This document shows, piece after piece, positions 5,422 to 7,182 of a DNA stretch of 7,182 bases. The stretch's first letter is position 1. Each line of letters opens with the position of its first letter. The notes beneath the pieces are model-generated. The model saw only the letters and a list, made by a program, of their open reading frames with translations, did not search any database and had not been told where the DNA came from. A program made the position numbers and the translations under genes. Location of the stretch: contig JASIKV010000066.1 of NCBI GenBank assembly GCA_030049455.1, positions 1 to 7,182 of the forward strand, read 5' to 3'. This DNA comes from Terriglobia bacterium (GTDB lineage: Bacteria > Acidobacteriota > Terriglobia > UBA7540).

Positions 5422-7008
5422 ATGGCCTCAGATTCCAGGGCAAAATCACGCGGCAAGCGCGCTCTGTTCATTCTTGCCGGCATTTCCCTGCTTGGACGTT
5501 TCTCAATTGCCGTGGCGCAATCGAGCGATGAGCTTCTTCGCAGCGGGATGCAGGCTCTCGAATCCAAGGACTTTACGCGCGCTCAGGAATTGTTCGCGGC
5601 GCTTGTGAAGACCGACCCTTCGTCAACGAATCTGGGTTATCTCGCGGTCGCGGAAAGCGGCGCGGGAAACATTCCTCAAGCCATCGTTGACTTCAATCGC
5701 GCCATCAAGCTGGGGAACGACACCGTGCTGACGCGCTACGGCCTGGGCTCAGCCTATTTGCGCGACCATCAGCCCGATGCCGCCGCGCGCGAGTTGCGCC
5801 TGGCGCTCGCGAAGGACCCCGCCAACGCTCCGGCGCGTTATGCGCTGGGCGTGGCGCTGCTCGATCTGGGGCAGGCGCGCGAAGCGATTCCTCATCTTGA
5901 ACAGGCACGCTCGCAATCGCCCTCCAATCCGCAAATCTGGGTCAGCCTGACGCAGGCTCAATTCCAAGCGGGAAATGCGCAGCCGGCGCTGAAACTGACC
6001 GAAGACGCGACGGAGGCGATTCCCGACAATCCGCCACTCATGATCGAACTCGCTCGCCTCTGCCTGCGCTACGAGCAGTTGTCCAGAGCGCGCACCTTGC
6101 TTGAAAGCGCCGTCGAGTTGCAGCCGAACGACGCCGACACCAAACTCCTGCTGGCGGATGTTAGCCTGCACTCCGGGAATCCCGGCGAAACGCTGGAAAT
6201 ACTTCGCGACCTGCCGCCCGGTTCGGGCAAACCGGGCGAGGCGATGATCCTGACCGCGGAGGCGCGCGCGCTGACCGGCGACTTTGACCTGGCGCGCACC
6301 GACCTTACTCTTGCCCTCGAAGCGAATCCCACCAACACGGATTATCTGATGACGGCGGCGTGGCTCGACCAGTTGCAGTCGCGTTTTGAGCCGGCGCTCG
6401 ATTCGCTGAAGAAGGCTCAGCAACTCGAGGGCGATAAGCCCGAGTGGCTTTATTCCATGGCCGTCAGCTACTACTTTCTTGGAAGGTTTGCGGAAGCCGC
6501 TTCCGCGTGCCAGGCCGCGACTCATGCGGACGCGCACAACGACCGGGCATTTCTTCTGGAGGGCCTGAGCAAGAGCGAACTCCATCAAATGGCCGATGCG
6601 CGCGCAGCGCTTGAGCACGCAGCGGCTCTGAATCCCCAGTCTGCGCTCAATCATCGTGAGCTGGGCGCCGCGCTTTTCAAAATGGGGGACCTTGCCGCCA
6701 GCGAGGCCGAGCTGAATCATGCTCTGGAGCTTGACCCGCGCGATGTTGAAGCCTACGCCTGGCGCGCTCAGCTTCTGGAAAAAAAGGGTGAGCCGCAGCG
6801 CGCCATTGAGGACCTGGAAACCGCCATTGCGCTCGACCCCAAGTTCGCCGAAGCCTATGCGGCGCTTGCCAGGCTCTATTCAACCAAGGGGCAAGCGCAA
6901 AAAGCCGCGGCAATGCTCGATGAGGAAAAAAAGCTCGGCGGGGCGGACGCGGCAAGTGAGCAGCACCGCCAGCGCCTATTGCGGGAACTCATTGCGCCAC
7001 TTCCCTAG
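5422..7008 (+). CDS. Exported TPR-repeat protein
   Basis: The product is 528 aa from the ATG at 5422; an in-frame GTG at 5404 would add six residues. Neither start has a good Shine-Dalgarno sequence; I prefer ATG. Residue numbers below count from the GTG. A basic n-region (SRAKSRGKR), hydrophobic core (ALFILAGISLL) and AVA-QSS cleavage site near residue 38 form a Sec signal peptide, so the mature protein should be periplasmic or surface-exposed. From residue 41 to about 511 the chain is a near-continuous run of about 14 tetratricopeptide units. Many units end in NP, DP or similar turns at an almost exact 34-residue spacing (207, 241, 309, 343, 377, 411, 445, 479). Such solenoids bind partner proteins or peptides. 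No catalytic domain, membrane anchor or lipobox is seen, and the mature protein lacks a non-TPR domain. It is transcribed divergently from the hydrolase and converges on another TPR gene. The specific partner cannot be told. Confidence 0.9.
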   Translation: MASDSRAKSRGKRALFILAGISLLGRFSIAVAQSSDELLRSGMQALESKDFTRAQELFAALVKTDPSSTNLGYLAVAESGAGNIPQAIVDFNRAIKLGNDTVLTRYGLGSAYLRDHQPDAAARELRLALAKDPANAPARYALGVALLDLGQAREAIPHLEQARSQSPSNPQIWVSLTQAQFQAGNAQPALKLTEDATEAIPDNPPLMIELARLCLRYEQLSRARTLLESAVELQPNDADTKLLLADVSLHSGNPGETLEILRDLPPGSGKPGEAMILTAEARALTGDFDLARTDLTLALEANPTNTDYLMTAAWLDQLQSRFEPALDSLKKAQQLEGDKPEWLYSMAVSYYFLGRFAEAASACQAATHADAHNDRAFLLEGLSKSELHQMADARAALEHAAALNPQSALNHRELGAALFKMGDLAASEAELNHALELDPRDVEAYAWRAQLLEKKGEPQRAIEDLETAIALDPKFAEAYAALARLYSTKGQAQKAAAMLDEEKKLGGADAASEQHRQRLLRELIAPLP

Positions 7009-7022
7009 ATGCGGTGCGCATC
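7008..7022. other. Short hairpin between the convergent genes
   Basis: GATGCG-GTG-CGCATC forms a 6-bp stem with a 3-nt loop, beginning on the last base of the TPR stop codon. It lies in the 29-bp gap between two convergent genes, where a bidirectional terminator would be useful. There is no T-tract on either side, so termination by this element alone is doubtful. Confidence 0.25.
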
Positions 7023-7037
7023 AAGACCACTGTGCGG

Positions 7038-7182
7038 CTAAGGAGATGCGGCCACGCGCCGCCCGAGGCTTTGCACCCACATCCCCGCCGCCTGCACCTG
7101 GGGCAAATCCCGGTCCGCGTGCTGCCACGCCGCAAGAAATTCCCCATATGCCTTTTGCGCATCGGCGGTCCGTCCCTGCAAT
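7038..7182 (-). CDS. C-terminal fragment of a TPR-type protein (runs off right edge)
   Basis: The minus strand reads 47 residues to a TAG at 7038-7040, beginning LQGRTADAQKAYGEFLAAWQ and continuing HADRDLPQVQ. The pattern of a TPR helix (GRTADAQKAYGEFLAAW) followed by an HADRDLP-type motif and a short helical tail resembles the common Acidobacteria ending with FLxLWKDADPDIP. That ending is found in TPR-bearing Ser/Thr protein kinases and in winged-helix regulators with TPR arrays. This family assignment is from memory of such sequences, not from a search. The catalytic or DNA-binding part would be beyond the right edge. The frame is GC-rich at third positions, as in real genes here. Confidence 0.65.
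   Translation of the reverse strand, partial: LQGRTADAQKAYGEFLAAWQHADRDLPQVQAAGMWVQSLGRRVAASP

Noticed and set aside
5749..6720. A 323-codon open frame on the minus strand inside the TPR gene
   Set aside because: It is antisense to the TPR array. Its Arg/Gln/Gly-rich translation reflects reversed TPR codons and no independent gene signal is present.

Overview
The window looks like chromosomal DNA of a moderately GC-rich, Gram-negative soil-type bacterium, most likely an acidobacterium (Acidobacteriota, class Terriglobia or a relative). This is inferred from the large outer-membrane receptor with an N-terminal carboxypeptidase-regulatory-like domain, a family greatly expanded in that phylum. 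Exported TPR proteins, and a TPR C-terminus of the type seen at the end of Acidobacteria Ser/Thr kinases and winged-helix regulators, point the same way. I see no rRNA, tRNA, CRISPR array, insertion sequence, phage gene or recognisable defence or biosynthetic cluster.

Layout, left to right. (1) Bases 1-68: the first 22 codons of a minus-strand exported protein that runs off the left edge. (2) 160-3636, minus: a complete TonB-dependent receptor-like protein of 1158 aa. Its start is chosen from a clear Shine-Dalgarno site. A 15-bp hairpin lies between it and gene 1. (3) 3637-4194: about 560 bp without a confident gene. It holds a good sigma70-type promoter (TTGACA-17-TATGAC), an A-tract, and a roughly 230-nt leader with several short hairpins, all oriented toward the receptor; there is also a doubtful 63-aa ORF. 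(4) 4195-5280, minus: a secreted alpha/beta hydrolase of the hormone-sensitive-lipase family, GTSAG type. (5) 5281-5421: a short divergent regulatory region with a probable hydrolase promoter flanked by a 10-bp direct repeat, and one perfect DnaA-box nonamer. (6) 5422-7008, plus: an exported protein made almost entirely of TPR repeats. (7) 7038-7182, minus: the C-terminal 47 residues of another TPR-type protein, converging on gene 6 across 29 bp.

The genes suggest cell-envelope functions: outer-membrane uptake or binding, ester hydrolysis outside the cytoplasm, and a periplasmic TPR scaffold. No operon links them strongly. The receptor has its own promoter and leader, the hydrolase has its own promoter, and no SusD-like partner gene is visible. 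I see no convincing new multi-gene system. The most unusual material is regulatory: the receptor leader, the repeats around the hydrolase promoter, the DnaA box, and a palindrome with an extended -10 sequence in its loop.
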